This document shows positions 17,859 through 26,865 of a stretch of DNA of 64,000 bases, in pieces. The DNA is from Geothrix sp. GTDB lineage: Bacteria; Acidobacteriota; Holophagae; Holophagales; Holophagaceae. Position 1 is the first letter of the stretch, and each line of letters starts with the position of its first letter. Location of the stretch: NCBI GenBank assembly GCA_019449415.1, contig JAGRPP010000013.1, positions 59,613 through 123,612 of the forward strand, written 5' to 3'. Both the position numbers and the translations under genes were made by a program. The notes beneath the pieces were generated by a model. The model had not been told where the DNA came from. It was given only the letters and a program-made list of their open reading frames with translations, and searched no databases.

Positions 17859-18938
17859 TCAGTCCTTGAACCGGGCTGGATCGAGCGGTCCGGCGGTGGT
17901 CTTGCGCAGGAAGCAGTCGGCGGCGAGCTGGCCCACGGCCAAGCCGCTGGTCATGCCGTGGCCGCCCAGGCCCGCCGACCAGAACAGGCGGGGGTTCCAG
18001 GGATCCCAACCCAGGACGAACCGGCGGTCTGGCGCGAAGGTGCGCAGGCCCGTCCAGAAGCGCGTGACGGGGCGCTCCGCCAGGTCCGGCGCCAGCTCCC
18101 GCAGGCTGGTGAAGAGGCCCTCGAGCACGGCCGGATCCGCTTCCGGCTGCCGTCCGCGGGGTGGGAGGGGCACGGCGACCTCCTCGCAGGGGCACATGAG
18201 CAGGCCGCCGCTTTCGGGGCGCAGGTAGAAGGGGCGGTCCACCCACCAGGCCCAAGGATCCCGCTGGGGATGCGGCGCGCCGCTCCACACCAGGGAGCGG
18301 CGGAGGGGCGTGAAGGCGATCTGGGAACCCGCCTGGTGGCCCAGGTCCCCGGCCCAGGCCCCGGCCGCGATGGCGAGCGTCTTCGCGCGCAGGGGGCCCC
18401 GGTCCGTGTCCAGGTCGAAGCCGGCCTCCGCGGGGGATTGGGTGGGGCGCAGGCCCAGCAGCGCGCAGCCGAACCGCAGGTCCGCGCCGCCGGCCCGGGC
18501 GCCCTCAGCGCAGGCGCGCACCAGACCGGCGATGTCGATGACCCCGTCGCCGGGAATGGCCAGGTGCTCGGCGGCCTTTAGGCCGGGCAGGGGGATGCCC
18601 TCGCCGCGGTGGACTTCCACGCCGTGACGGGCCGCCTCGGCCTCGAAAGCATCGAGGGGTCCGCGTTCCACGCTGACGAGCAGGCCGCCTCCCGCGGTCA
18701 TTAGGCCCGCCTCGGCGAGGCGCCGCCGCCCCTCCACCGCCAGGGTCGTGTGCTCGTCGCGGCCCGTCAGGGAGCGGGCCACGGCGGCGTTGTGGCCGCT
18801 GGCGTAGGTGCCGGCCTGGTCCTCGCGCTCCAGCAGGACGATGCCCTGCTGGCCGGCGCGGGCGAGGTGGAAGGCGAGGCTGAGCCCCGCGATGCCGCCG
18901 CCGATGATCGCAACCTCTGCCGTGTCAATCATGCCCAT
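17859..18938 (-). CDS. FAD-dependent oxidoreductase of the DAO (glycine/D-amino-acid oxidase) family
   Basis: 359 aa. The N-terminal dinucleotide-binding motif VAIIGGGIAGLSLAFHLAR is followed by LLEREDQAGTYASGHNAAV, typical of the DAO fold; the C-terminal FAD-contacting segment is SAGLGGHGMTSGLAVGQL. The substrate cannot be read from the sequence. An internal Met at residue 3 is an alternative start. Pairing with the downstream amidase suggests amine or amino-acid catabolism or repair, which is inference. Confidence 0.85.
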   Translation of the reverse strand: MGMIDTAEVAIIGGGIAGLSLAFHLARAGQQGIVLLEREDQAGTYASGHNAAVARSLTGRDEHTTLAVEGRRRLAEAGLMTAGGGLLVSVERGPLDAFEAEAARHGVEVHRGEGIPLPGLKAAEHLAIPGDGVIDIAGLVRACAEGARAGGADLRFGCALLGLRPTQSPAEAGFDLDTDRGPLRAKTLAIAAGAWAGDLGHQAGSQIAFTPLRRSLVWSGAPHPQRDPWAWWVDRPFYLRPESGGLLMCPCEEVAVPLPPRGRQPEADPAVLEGLFTSLRELAPDLAERPVTRFWTGLRTFAPDRRFVLGWDPWNPRLFWSAGLGGHGMTSGLAVGQLAADCFLRKTTAGPLDPARFKD

Positions 18939-19002
18939 GCCTCCATCCTAGCGCCGCTGCCCGCGGGAGCCGCGTCCGGGCCCTGGCCGGTCCCCGTCCC
19001 CT

Positions 19003-19016
19003 GTGACCTTGGTCAA
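19003..19016. promoter_or_regulatory. GTGAC-CTTG-GTCAA dyad upstream of the second efflux operon
   Basis: A near-perfect 5-4-5 dyad, part of overlapping dyads TGACC/GGTCA and CCTTG/CAAGG. It lies about 60 bases before the GTG of the Cys-rich leader gene. The N4 spacing is like FNR/Dnr-class sites, while the CCTTG/CAAGG element recalls MerR/CueR-type metal operators. No regulator gene is adjacent, so assignment is open. Confidence 0.3.
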
Positions 19017-19076
19017 GGATTCCGTGTTGCCACATGAGTGGAAGGCCTATGATGGGAAGCATCCGGAGGTTTCTCC

Positions 19077-19484
19077 GTGCGGTTGATCCTGCGCGCCATC
19101 CTGACCGTCGTGCTGCTCTTGGGCAGCGGGGCCGGGATCTGGGCGCCGGTGCAGGCGCACGAGTCGCATGAATCCTGCTGCTGCGGCACCCCGACCGGCT
19201 CCCAGCCTGGCCTTGGGGCCGGCATGGAGGACAGCTGCCCCTGCCCGAAGCCCGAAGGCAACCGGGGGCCCGCCTCGTCCGCCTGCACGGAGCGCGCAGC
19301 CGCCGTCGCTGCCCCGACCGCTCGCCGGGCCCAGGGCGAGCGCCGCACCGAGCCCCGCCCCGCACCGGCCACCTGGGCCCAGGCCGCTTCTTCCGCTGAA
19401 CGCACCGAATCCTTTCCCGCCGCGGAGGGCCGCGATCCCGATCTGGGCCGGCACCTCGCGAGACTGAACGCGCTCCGGATCTGA
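19077..19484 (+). CDS. Small exported Cys-rich protein heading the CusCBA-type operon
   Basis: 135 aa. The GTG start has GGAGG at ideal spacing. A signal peptide (to about residue 27, ending PVQAHE) is followed by HESHESCCCGT and DSCPCPKPEG clusters (His, five Cys). The rest is a long Ala/Pro/Arg-rich, probably disordered, region. No family recognised. It precedes the TolC gene by 69 bases. It parallels the Cys/His protein at 8413-8772 in position and design but not in obvious sequence. Periplasmic binding of soft metals such as Cu or Ag is inferred. Confidence 0.62.
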   Translation: MRLILRAILTVVLLLGSGAGIWAPVQAHESHESCCCGTPTGSQPGLGAGMEDSCPCPKPEGNRGPASSACTERAAAVAAPTARRAQGERRTEPRPAPATWAQAASSAERTESFPAAEGRDPDLGRHLARLNALRI

Positions 19485-19553
19485 TCCGGGACTGAGCGAA
19501 GCCCTGCCTGCTTGCGAGCAGGCCGCCGTCTCTTTCCCTTTTCGGAGTCCTCC

Positions 19554-20954
19554 ATGCGCACGCTGCTGCGTCTGGCCCCGGCCCTGGTGCTCGCCGCATC
19601 GGGCCTGGCCCAGATCCCTCCTCCCACCCCTCCCTCCACGCCTTCGGCCGAGGCCGACCCCGTCCTGGCGGCCCTGCTGGCCGAAGCCCTCGGGAAACAT
19701 CCCGACCTCGAGAAGGCCGATGCCGCCGTGCGCATGGACCGAGAGCGCATCCCGCAGGCGGGCGTGCTGCCGGATCCCTCGCTGTCGCTGGGCCTGCAGA
19801 ACGACGGCTTCAAGGAACTCATGATCGGCAAGATGGAGACGAGCTACTACAGCGTCGCCTTCACGCAGCCCTTCCCCTGGCCGGGCAAGCGGGGCCTCCG
19901 CAAGGAGGCGGCCGCCCTGGGCGTGGATGTGTCCCAGGCTGCGCGCTCCCGCGTGCAGATGAGCCTGGAGGCCGATGTGCGGCGGGGCTACGCGGCCCTG
20001 CTCCTCGTCCGGGGGCAGCAGCAGCTGCTGGCGCAGCAGGCCGTCTTCCTCGAACAGTCCGAACGGTTGGCCCGCACGCGGTACGAGGTGGGGCAGGGCA
20101 ACCAGGGCGATCTGCTGCGGGCCCAGCTGGAGCTCACGCGGCTGAAGCAGGCGGCCTGGTCCCTGGAGGCCGAGGAACGGTCAGTGCTCGCGGGCCTGAA
20201 CCGCCTGCGCCAGCATGACCCGGCCGACCCCATCCCCACGACCGCGGCGCTGGCGGACCTGCCCGAACCCGCGCCCCTGGCCCCGGAGGAGATCGAGGCC
20301 GCGAGCCCCGAGCTGGCCGGCGCCCGCGCCAGCGTGCGGCAGACCGAGAAGCTGGTGGACCTGGCGAAGCTGGACCGCCGTCCGGATTTCGCCGTGACGG
20401 CCGGCATCATGCCCCGCGGCAGCCTGGAGCCCATGTGGCAGGTGGGCGTGAGCATCTCACTGCCCATCTACGGCCGCCACAAGCAGCAGCGCGCCGTGGC
20501 CGAGCACGAGCACCACCGCCGGGGCCAGGGCGCCGAGGTGGAATCCGTCCGCACCCTGCTCCGTCAGCGCACGGAGGAGCGAAGCATCCAGATCCAGACC
20601 CTGCGCCGCACCCGGGATCTCTACCAGGCGGGCCTGCTGGTGCAGAGCGAGGCGACCTTCAAGGCCGTGCTGTCCCAGTACGAGGCCGGTCGCGCCTCCT
20701 TCCTCGGTGCCCTTGAGGCGCTGAACGGCTGGGTGGGCGACCAGGGCGCCTACCTGCAGACCCTGGCCCAGCTGCAGGCCCAACACATCGCCCTGCGCGA
20801 GGCGACCCTCGGCGCCACGATCCCCATCAACGGCGGGTCGCTGGCGTCTGCCAGTCTCTCGGCCGGCGCCGCGGCCGCGCCCTCAGCTTCCCTATCCACC
20901 GCCAAGGCCCCGGGCAAGGCCCAGGACAGCGGCCCCGCCTCCATGAAGATGTAG
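19554..20954 (+). CDS. TolC-family outer-membrane protein, CusC/CzcC-like
   Basis: 466 aa. Signal peptide MRTLLRLAPALVLAASGLAQ, a Pro-rich linker, then OEP repeats. It includes the segment LPDPSLSLGLQND and the strand-turn FTQPFPWPGKRGLRKEA that is typical of heavy-metal-system outer-membrane factors. A Ser/Ala/Lys-rich C-terminal tail follows the second repeat. GGAG precedes the ATG. The adaptor gene begins 10 bases after the stop. Exit duct of the HME-RND complex. Confidence 0.88.
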   Translation: MRTLLRLAPALVLAASGLAQIPPPTPPSTPSAEADPVLAALLAEALGKHPDLEKADAAVRMDRERIPQAGVLPDPSLSLGLQNDGFKELMIGKMETSYYSVAFTQPFPWPGKRGLRKEAAALGVDVSQAARSRVQMSLEADVRRGYAALLLVRGQQQLLAQQAVFLEQSERLARTRYEVGQGNQGDLLRAQLELTRLKQAAWSLEAEERSVLAGLNRLRQHDPADPIPTTAALADLPEPAPLAPEEIEAASPELAGARASVRQTEKLVDLAKLDRRPDFAVTAGIMPRGSLEPMWQVGVSISLPIYGRHKQQRAVAEHEHHRRGQGAEVESVRTLLRQRTEERSIQIQTLRRTRDLYQAGLLVQSEATFKAVLSQYEAGRASFLGALEALNGWVGDQGAYLQTLAQLQAQHIALREATLGATIPINGGSLASASLSAGAAAAPSASLSTAKAPGKAQDSGPASMKM

Positions 20955-20964
20955 GAGATTCCCC

Positions 20965-22341
20965 ATGAGCCTTGATCAACCCACCTTCGATCCCCCCAGC
21001 TTGACCCCCGGCCCGGCTCCCAGCCGAGCCCCGCGCCTCCGCACCCTCGGCTTGGTGGCCCTGGGCCTGATCGCCGGCGTCGGCGGCACGCTGCTCCTGC
21101 GCCCGGCCCCCAAGCACGACCACGAAGCCGCCAGCGCGGCCACCCCCAAGAAGCAGATGTTCCAGTGCCCCATGCACCCGCAGATCATCCAGGACCACGC
21201 GGGCGACTGCCCCATCTGCGGCATGGACCTCGTGCCCATGGATGGCCAGGGGACGACGGTCGCCGGTCTCGAGGATCATGCGGCTGTCACCATCGACCAC
21301 GAACGCCAGCAGCTCATCGGCCTGCGCACCGAGAAGGTGGCCGAGGGGATGGTGAGTGGGGAGCTTCGCGCGTTGGGCCGGGTGGCCGTCGACGAGACGC
21401 GCGTCCGCAAGGTCAATGTGAAGGTGGAGGGCTTCGTCGAGAAGCTCTTCGTGGACTTCGTCGGCAAGCCCGTGGCGAAGGGCCAGCCCCTGTTCAGCTT
21501 CTACAGCCCCGAGTTCGTCAGCGCCCAGCGGGAGTTCCTCCTGGCCCTCAAGACCCAGAAGGCCCTGGCGGGCGGATCGCTGCAGGCCAGTGGCGGCGAC
21601 CTGCTGGACTCCGCCCGGCGCCGCCTCACGCTCTGGGATGTGCCGCCCTCGGCCATCGACCATCTGGAGAAGACCGGCGAGGTCCTGAAGTCGCTCACGC
21701 TGCGCAGCCCCATCTCGGGCGTGGTGACGGTGAAGAGCGTGGTGGAGGGCGCCCGGCTCACCCCGGCGGACATCCCCTTCGAGATCACGGACCTCAGCCG
21801 CGTCTGGGTGCTGGTGGACATCTACGAGGCCGAGCTGGGCCGCGCGAAGGTGGGCATGCCCGCCGAGTTGACGGTCCAGGCCTCGCCCGGGAAGGTCATC
21901 AAGGGGCGCATCGCCTTCGTGGATCCGGTCATGGATCCCAAGACCCGCACCGCCAAGGCCCGCGTGGAATTCCCGAATCCCGCCGGCGAGCTGAAACCCG
22001 AGATGTTCGGAGAAGTTGTGTTGAAGGGGCAGGGGCGCAAGGGCCTGATCGTCCCCCTGGATGCGGTGCTGGACGCCGGCACCATGAAGGTGGCCTTCGT
22101 GGCGCTGGGGGATGGCAAGTTCGAGCCCCGGGAAGTCACCACGGGCACCACCGTCGGCGAGAAGGTGGAGATCCGCTCGGGCCTGGAAGCCGGCGAGGAA
22201 GTCGTCGTCCGCGCCAACTTCCTGGTGGATTCCGAATCCCGCCTGAAGGCCGCCCTGGCCCACCTCAGCCAGAAGGGCGACAGCACCGAGGGCCCCAAGG
22301 CAGCCCCTTCCCAGCCGGCGCCGTCCGGCCACCAGCATTGA
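20965..22341 (+). CDS. cusB: HME-RND periplasmic adaptor with N-terminal heavy-metal-binding domain (CusB-like)
   Basis: 458 aa. A cytoplasmic N-tail and one transmembrane segment (about residues 28-46) lead to the domain FQCPMHPQIIQDHAGDCPICGMDL. This is a heavy-metal-binding domain with two Cys pairs, His and Met ligands, found in CusB/SilB-type adaptors. Lipoyl, hairpin and barrel domains follow (SPISGVVTVKSVVEGARL, VDIYEAELGRAKVGMP). The chain ends GHQH. It probably hands metal ions to the pump. The symbol denotes family, not proven substrate. Confidence 0.88.
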   Translation: MSLDQPTFDPPSLTPGPAPSRAPRLRTLGLVALGLIAGVGGTLLLRPAPKHDHEAASAATPKKQMFQCPMHPQIIQDHAGDCPICGMDLVPMDGQGTTVAGLEDHAAVTIDHERQQLIGLRTEKVAEGMVSGELRALGRVAVDETRVRKVNVKVEGFVEKLFVDFVGKPVAKGQPLFSFYSPEFVSAQREFLLALKTQKALAGGSLQASGGDLLDSARRRLTLWDVPPSAIDHLEKTGEVLKSLTLRSPISGVVTVKSVVEGARLTPADIPFEITDLSRVWVLVDIYEAELGRAKVGMPAELTVQASPGKVIKGRIAFVDPVMDPKTRTAKARVEFPNPAGELKPEMFGEVVLKGQGRKGLIVPLDAVLDAGTMKVAFVALGDGKFEPREVTTGTTVGEKVEIRSGLEAGEEVVVRANFLVDSESRLKAALAHLSQKGDSTEGPKAAPSQPAPSGHQH

Positions 22342-22351
22342 GGGGGCCGAG

Positions 22352-25300
22352 ATGAGCGCACATGTGGGCTACGACCCCGAACACCCGACCTTCCTGCAGC
22401 GGATCATCCGCTTCTCGGCGGAAAACCGCTGGCTGGTGATGGCCGCCTCCGTGGTGCTGATTGCCATGTCCTTCTGGACCATGCGCCACATCCCCCTGGA
22501 TGCCCTGCCGGATCTCAGCGACACCCAGGTGATCGTCTACAGCAAGTGGGACCGGAGCCCCGACATCGTCGAGGATCAGGTGACCTACCCCATCGTCACC
22601 GCGCTGCTTGGCGCCCCGAAGGTGAAGGCGGTGCGGGCCCTTTCCGACTTCGGCTTCTCCTATGTCTATGTGATCTACGAGGACGGCACGGACATCTACT
22701 GGGCCCGATCCCGCACCTTGGAATACCTCAGCAAGATCACCTCCAGCCTGCCCCCGGGCGTCACGCCGGTCATCGGTCCCGATGCGACCTCCGTGGGCTG
22801 GGTCTATCAGTACGCCCTGGTGGACCGCAGAGGGAAGCACAGCACGGATGAACTGCGCTCGCTGCAGGACTGGTTCCTCCGGTATGCCATCCAGAGCACG
22901 CCCGGCGTCGCCGAAGTCGCCACCGTGGGCGGCCAGGCCCGGCAATTCCAGGTCCAGGTCGATCCCAACAAAATGGCAGCCTACAAGATTCCCATCGAAG
23001 CCGTCATCGGTGCCGTGAAGGGCGCCAATTCGGAGGTCGGCGGGCGCCTCGTGGAGTACAGCGGACGCGAGTACATGGTCCGGGGCCGGGGTTATGTGAA
23101 GACGACCAAGGATCTTGAACAGGCGGTACTCAAGGCGGAGAACGGCACTCCGGTACGCCTGGGCGATGTGGCCACGGTGACCCTGGGGCCCGAGATGCGC
23201 CGGGGCCTGACGGACCTGGACGGCCAGGGGGATGTGGTCGGCGGCATCGTGGTGATGCGGCAGGGCGAGAACGCCCTGAATGTGATCGACCGCGTCAAGA
23301 CGAAGATCAACGACCTGAAGCAGGGCCTTCCCGAAGGCGTGGAAGTGGTCACGGTCTACGACCGTTCCGAGCTGATCGACAACGCCATCAAGACGGTGAA
23401 GCACAAGCTCATCGAGGAGATGATCGTCGTCTCGATCATCATCCTGATCTTCCTGTGGCACATCCCCTCGGCCATCGTGCCGATCATCACGATCCCTGTG
23501 AGTGTGGCGCTGGCCTTCATCCCGATGTACGGCATCGGCCAGAACGCCAACCTCATGAGCCTCGCCGGCATCGCCATCTCCATCGGCGTGCTGGTGGACG
23601 GGGCCATCGTGGAGGTGGAGAACGCCTACAAGAAGATCGAGAAATGGATCGAGGCGGGCAAACCGGGAAGCTTCTACCAGGTGCGGCTCGAGGCCCTGAT
23701 GGAGGTCGGCCCCAGCGTCTTCTTCTCCCTCCTGGTGGTGGCGGTGAGCTTCCTGCCCATCTTCACCCTGCTGGACCAGGAAGGACGGCTCTTCAAACCC
23801 CTGGCCTTCTCCAAGAACTTCGCCATGGGCATCGCCGCGCTCCTGGCGCTGACCCTGGACCCGGCCATGCGCATGCTCTTCGCGCGGGTGGAGCCCTTCC
23901 AGTTCAAGCCCAAGTGGCTGGCCTGGACCTTCACCCAGTTTGTCGTCGGGAAGTACTACGCAGAGGAGAAGCACCCCATCAGCGTCTTCCTCCACCGGAT
24001 CTACGAGGGGCCCTGCCGCTTCGTGGTGAAGCACGCCAAGGCGACCATCGCCGTGGCCGTGCTGCTGGTGCTGGCCACCATCCCGGCCTTCGTCTCCCTG
24101 GGCAGCGAGTTCATGCCGCCTCTGAATGAAGGCACGCTGCTCTACATGCCCTCCACGCTGCCCGGCCTCAGCCAGACCGAGGCCCAGCGCATCCTCCAGG
24201 TGCAGGACCGCCTAATCCGCACCGTGCCCGAGGTGGGCAGCGTCTTCGGCAAGGCGGGCCGCGCGGACACCGCCACCGATCCCGCTCCCTTCTCCATGAT
24301 GGAGACGGTGATCGTCCTGAAGCCCGAGGACCAGTGGCGTGAGAAGCCCCGCTGGTTCAGTTCCTGGGCGCCGGACTTCCTGAAAGCCGTCCTCCGGCCC
24401 ATCTGGCGGGATCGGATCACCGAGGAGGAGATCGTCGCCGACCTGGACCGCGTGGTGCGGCTCCCGGCCATTCCCAACGCCTGGACCATGCCCATCAAGG
24501 CGCGGCAGGACATGCTCAGCACCGGCATCCGCACCCCCATCGGCCTCAAGATCAACGGCGCGGACCTGGACACCATCCAGAAGGTCGCCGTGGAAGCGGA
24601 GCGCATCCTGTCGGGTGTCCCGGGCACCCGCAGCGCCTTCGCCGAACGCACGGCCCAGGGCTATTTCCTGGACTTCGTGCTGAAGCGGGAGCAGCTGGCC
24701 CGCTACGGGCTCAGCGTGGAGCAGGCCAACATGCTGGTGATGACCGCCATCGGCGGCGACAACCAGAGCACGGTCTACGATGGCCGGGCGCGCTATCCCG
24801 TGAATGTGCGCTATGCCCGGGACTACCGGGAGAACCCCGATGCCTTGAATCGGGTGCTCATCCCCACGCCGGGCGGGGCTCTGGTCCCCATGGAGGAGAT
24901 CGCCGACCTGAAGTGGGCCAACGGTCCTGCCATGATCCGCGACGAGAACGGCCAGATGAACGGCTATGTGCTGGTGGACTTCGATACCTCGAAGATCGAT
25001 GTGGGCTCCTATGTCCAGCACGCCAAGGCGGCCGTGGAAAAGGACCTCAAGCTGCCCGCGGGCTACAGCCTCACCTGGTCAGGCCAGTACGAAAACATGA
25101 TCCGCGTGAAGGAACGGCTGAAGATCATCCTGCCCATCACCCTGGTACTGATCTTCGGCCTGCTCTACGCCAACACCAAGAGCGCCTTCAAGGCCTCCGT
25201 CGTCATGCTGGCGGTGCCCTTCAGCGCCATCGGCGCCTTCTGGTTGCTCTGGGCCCTGGGCTACAACATGAGCATCGCCGTGTGGGTGGGCCTCATCGCC

Positions 25301-25693
25301 CTGATGGGCCTGGACGCCGAAACGGGCGTGTTCATGCTGCTGTTCCTGGATCTCAGCCACGACGAGGCCAAACGGGAAGGGCGCCTGAAGACCGACGGCG
25401 ACCTGATCGAAGCCATCATCCACGGCGCCGTGAAACGCGTCCGGCCCAAGGCCATGACGGTCTTCGCGGCCTTCATGGGCCTGCTCCCCATCATGTGGAG
25501 CACGGGCACGGGCGCCGATGTCATGAAGCGCATCGCCGCCCCCATGGTGGGCGGCCTCGCCACCAGCTTCCTGCTGGAGCTGCTGGTCTATCCCGCCATC
25601 TACTACCTCTGGAAGCGCAAAGAGGTGGTGGAAGGCCCGGCCACGCCCCTTACCGTGCCGGCCACACCGCTCCCCATGCCGGAACCGGCCTGA
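22352..25693 (+). CDS. cusA: Heavy-metal RND efflux pump (CusA/CzcA family)
   Basis: 1113 aa, slightly longer than E. coli CusA. The signature HIPLDALPDLSDTQVIVYS is near the N-terminus. The family block QDMLSTGIRTPIGLKI contains the Met of the DMLSTGI metal-site motif. TM4 carries IGVLVDGAIVEVENAYKK with the proton-relay Asp, and the second half contains GLDAETGVFMLLFLDLSHDEAK. An insertion of about 35 residues around FKPKWLAWTFTQFVVGKYY separates two helices. It drives proton-coupled export of monovalent (Cu/Ag) or divalent metals; the sequence does not decide which. Confidence 0.92.
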   Translation: MSAHVGYDPEHPTFLQRIIRFSAENRWLVMAASVVLIAMSFWTMRHIPLDALPDLSDTQVIVYSKWDRSPDIVEDQVTYPIVTALLGAPKVKAVRALSDFGFSYVYVIYEDGTDIYWARSRTLEYLSKITSSLPPGVTPVIGPDATSVGWVYQYALVDRRGKHSTDELRSLQDWFLRYAIQSTPGVAEVATVGGQARQFQVQVDPNKMAAYKIPIEAVIGAVKGANSEVGGRLVEYSGREYMVRGRGYVKTTKDLEQAVLKAENGTPVRLGDVATVTLGPEMRRGLTDLDGQGDVVGGIVVMRQGENALNVIDRVKTKINDLKQGLPEGVEVVTVYDRSELIDNAIKTVKHKLIEEMIVVSIIILIFLWHIPSAIVPIITIPVSVALAFIPMYGIGQNANLMSLAGIAISIGVLVDGAIVEVENAYKKIEKWIEAGKPGSFYQVRLEALMEVGPSVFFSLLVVAVSFLPIFTLLDQEGRLFKPLAFSKNFAMGIAALLALTLDPAMRMLFARVEPFQFKPKWLAWTFTQFVVGKYYAEEKHPISVFLHRIYEGPCRFVVKHAKATIAVAVLLVLATIPAFVSLGSEFMPPLNEGTLLYMPSTLPGLSQTEAQRILQVQDRLIRTVPEVGSVFGKAGRADTATDPAPFSMMETVIVLKPEDQWREKPRWFSSWAPDFLKAVLRPIWRDRITEEEIVADLDRVVRLPAIPNAWTMPIKARQDMLSTGIRTPIGLKINGADLDTIQKVAVEAERILSGVPGTRSAFAERTAQGYFLDFVLKREQLARYGLSVEQANMLVMTAIGGDNQSTVYDGRARYPVNVRYARDYRENPDALNRVLIPTPGGALVPMEEIADLKWANGPAMIRDENGQMNGYVLVDFDTSKIDVGSYVQHAKAAVEKDLKLPAGYSLTWSGQYENMIRVKERLKIILPITLVLIFGLLYANTKSAFKASVVMLAVPFSAIGAFWLLWALGYNMSIAVWVGLIALMGLDAETGVFMLLFLDLSHDEAKREGRLKTDGDLIEAIIHGAVKRVRPKAMTVFAAFMGLLPIMWSTGTGADVMKRIAAPMVGGLATSFLLELLVYPAIYYLWKRKEVVEGPATPLTVPATPLPMPEPA

Positions 25694-25806
25694 TCCCCAT
25701 GCGAAAGATCGTCTTTCCGTTCTCCTGACCTCCACCGCGGTGGCCCCATGCACGGCCTGGGTTCCATCCTCCATCATCTTTTGGCCGTGATCCTCAAGGA
25801 GACATC

Positions 25807-26085
25807 ATGTTCATCCTGCTTCTGGCACTGACCGCCACCCCTAACCCGCAGGCTGCCCGCAACCCTCAGGTCACCCCCGCTGCCGTTTGCCCGGTCATCG
25901 AGGGTGGTCGGGACGCCGAGCGCCGCATGACCACCGAACGGGAGCCTCAGTCCTGTTGCGGCGGTTGCGAGACCACGGCCACGGGCGATTCGGCCCCGAA
26001 CTCTGGCAAGGTCACCCCTCCGAAACCCGCCGCCAGGATCGCGCCGAAGCCGGCTGCGCCGACCTTCACGACTTATCTGGACTGA
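25807..26085 (+). CDS. Small exported protein with VCPVI...CCGGC cluster, degenerate YHS-like
   Basis: 92 aa. AAGGAG lies before the ATG. A short hydrophobic leader (MFILLLALTA) precedes VCPVIEGG and, about 22 residues later, SCCGGCETT. The next gene shows the same pair spacing (CPVLGG, then CCAGC), so this looks like a shortened relative that has lost the C-terminal DPDKYLEKDG helix and instead has a Pro/Lys/Ala tail. It is the first small gene after cusA, 113 bases downstream. Metal binding is inferred from cysteines and context. Confidence 0.5.
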   Translation: MFILLLALTATPNPQAARNPQVTPAAVCPVIEGGRDAERRMTTEREPQSCCGGCETTATGDSAPNSGKVTPPKPAARIAPKPAAPTFTTYLD

Positions 26086-26242
26086 TCCCTTGCTCAGCCC
26101 ATCTTCGCCCGCCCCTGCGCCATCGCCGAGGGATCGGGACCGGATGGGAGCCCGCTGACCCCACTCATCAACCCTCAACGCTCAACCCTCTGGAAATGAG
26201 CTGACTTGAGCTCGGCCAGACCCAGATCTCTAAGGAGTCCCC

Positions 26243-26479
26243 ATGCTCACCCCCCTGCTGACCCTCGCCCTGCTGGCGGCACCCGGCGACAAGCCGGCCC
26301 CCGCCACCAACGCCACCTGCCCCGTGCTGGGCGGTAAAGTGACGGAGAAGTCCAAGACCGTGGCCGTCCGCGGTCGCGAGTACCGCCTCTGCTGCGCCGG
26401 CTGCGACACCAAGCTGCTCAAGGACCCGGACAAGTACCTGGAGAAGGACGGTACGCCGAAGAACGCGAAGAAGAAGTAG
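26243..26479 (+). CDS. Small exported YHS-domain-like metal-binding protein
   Basis: 78 aa. A signal peptide (MLTPLLTLALLAAPG) is followed by TCPVLGGKVTEKSKTVAVRG, YRLCCAGCDTKLLKDP and DKYLEKDG, then a Lys-rich end. The layout CPV, beta hairpin, YRLCCxxC, helix is that of YHS and related TRASH-like metal-binding domains. AAGGAG precedes the ATG. A paralogue lies at 26866. Likely a periplasmic carrier or sink for metal ions handled by the adjacent pump. Confidence 0.72.
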   Translation: MLTPLLTLALLAAPGDKPAPATNATCPVLGGKVTEKSKTVAVRGREYRLCCAGCDTKLLKDPDKYLEKDGTPKNAKKK

Positions 26480-26501
26480 GGACCCCGGGTTCCCCCCTGA
26501 A

Positions 26502-26525
26502 CGGCGGCTCCTCGGGGAGCCGCCG
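26502..26525 (+). terminator. Strong hairpin after the YHS-like gene, without T-run
   Basis: A perfect 10-bp stem CGGCGGCTCC / GGAGCCGCCG with a TCGG loop, 23 bases after the stop. No T tract follows, so it may act as an mRNA 3' stabiliser or pause site rather than an intrinsic terminator. The GGCTCC/GGAGCC core recurs in the terminator at 27134-27155. Confidence 0.5.
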
Positions 26526-26572
26526 CCGTGTCCTGGGAAGGGGTATGCTGGGGCATCGATCCGGGGTGGCCC

Positions 26573-26830
26573 ATGAAAGCAGCCGTGCTCGTCCTATTCA
26601 CCGCAGGGTGGGGGCTTGGTCCTACGCTGGCTCCGCCCCGCCTGCCCGCCGTGGCCCAGCCGCTCCGCGTGGAGGCCGCCACCACGAAGCCGCTGCCCTG
26701 GTGGAATTCCGCGGAGCGGGAGCGGGTCCGGTCGCTCGGCGCGCCGGTCTTCTTCGACCTGGGGACTTTCCCGGGGCGTCCCGACCTGGGGAACCCCCAG
26801 GCGCCCCAGTTCCCGAAACCGCTCTGGTGA
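26573..26830 (+). CDS. Hypothetical small secreted protein
   Basis: 85 aa. A hydrophobic leader (MKAAVLVLFTAGWGLGPTLA) is followed by a Pro/Trp-rich mature part without Cys (PLPWWNSAERERVRSLGAP, FPKPLW end). No family recognised. It sits between two YHS-like genes on the same strand. The ribosome-binding site is weak (GGGGTGG), so expression is less certain than for its neighbours. Confidence 0.4.
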   Translation: MKAAVLVLFTAGWGLGPTLAPPRLPAVAQPLRVEAATTKPLPWWNSAERERVRSLGAPVFFDLGTFPGRPDLGNPQAPQFPKPLW

Positions 26831-26865
26831 CCCGGAGCGCGTCCAACCTTCTTCCTGGAGTTCCC

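Noticed and set aside
25735..25746. A 12-base perfect palindrome CCACCGCGGTGG downstream of cusA
   Set aside because: Too short and G/C-rich to exclude chance. No T-run for a terminator and no second copy noticed nearby.
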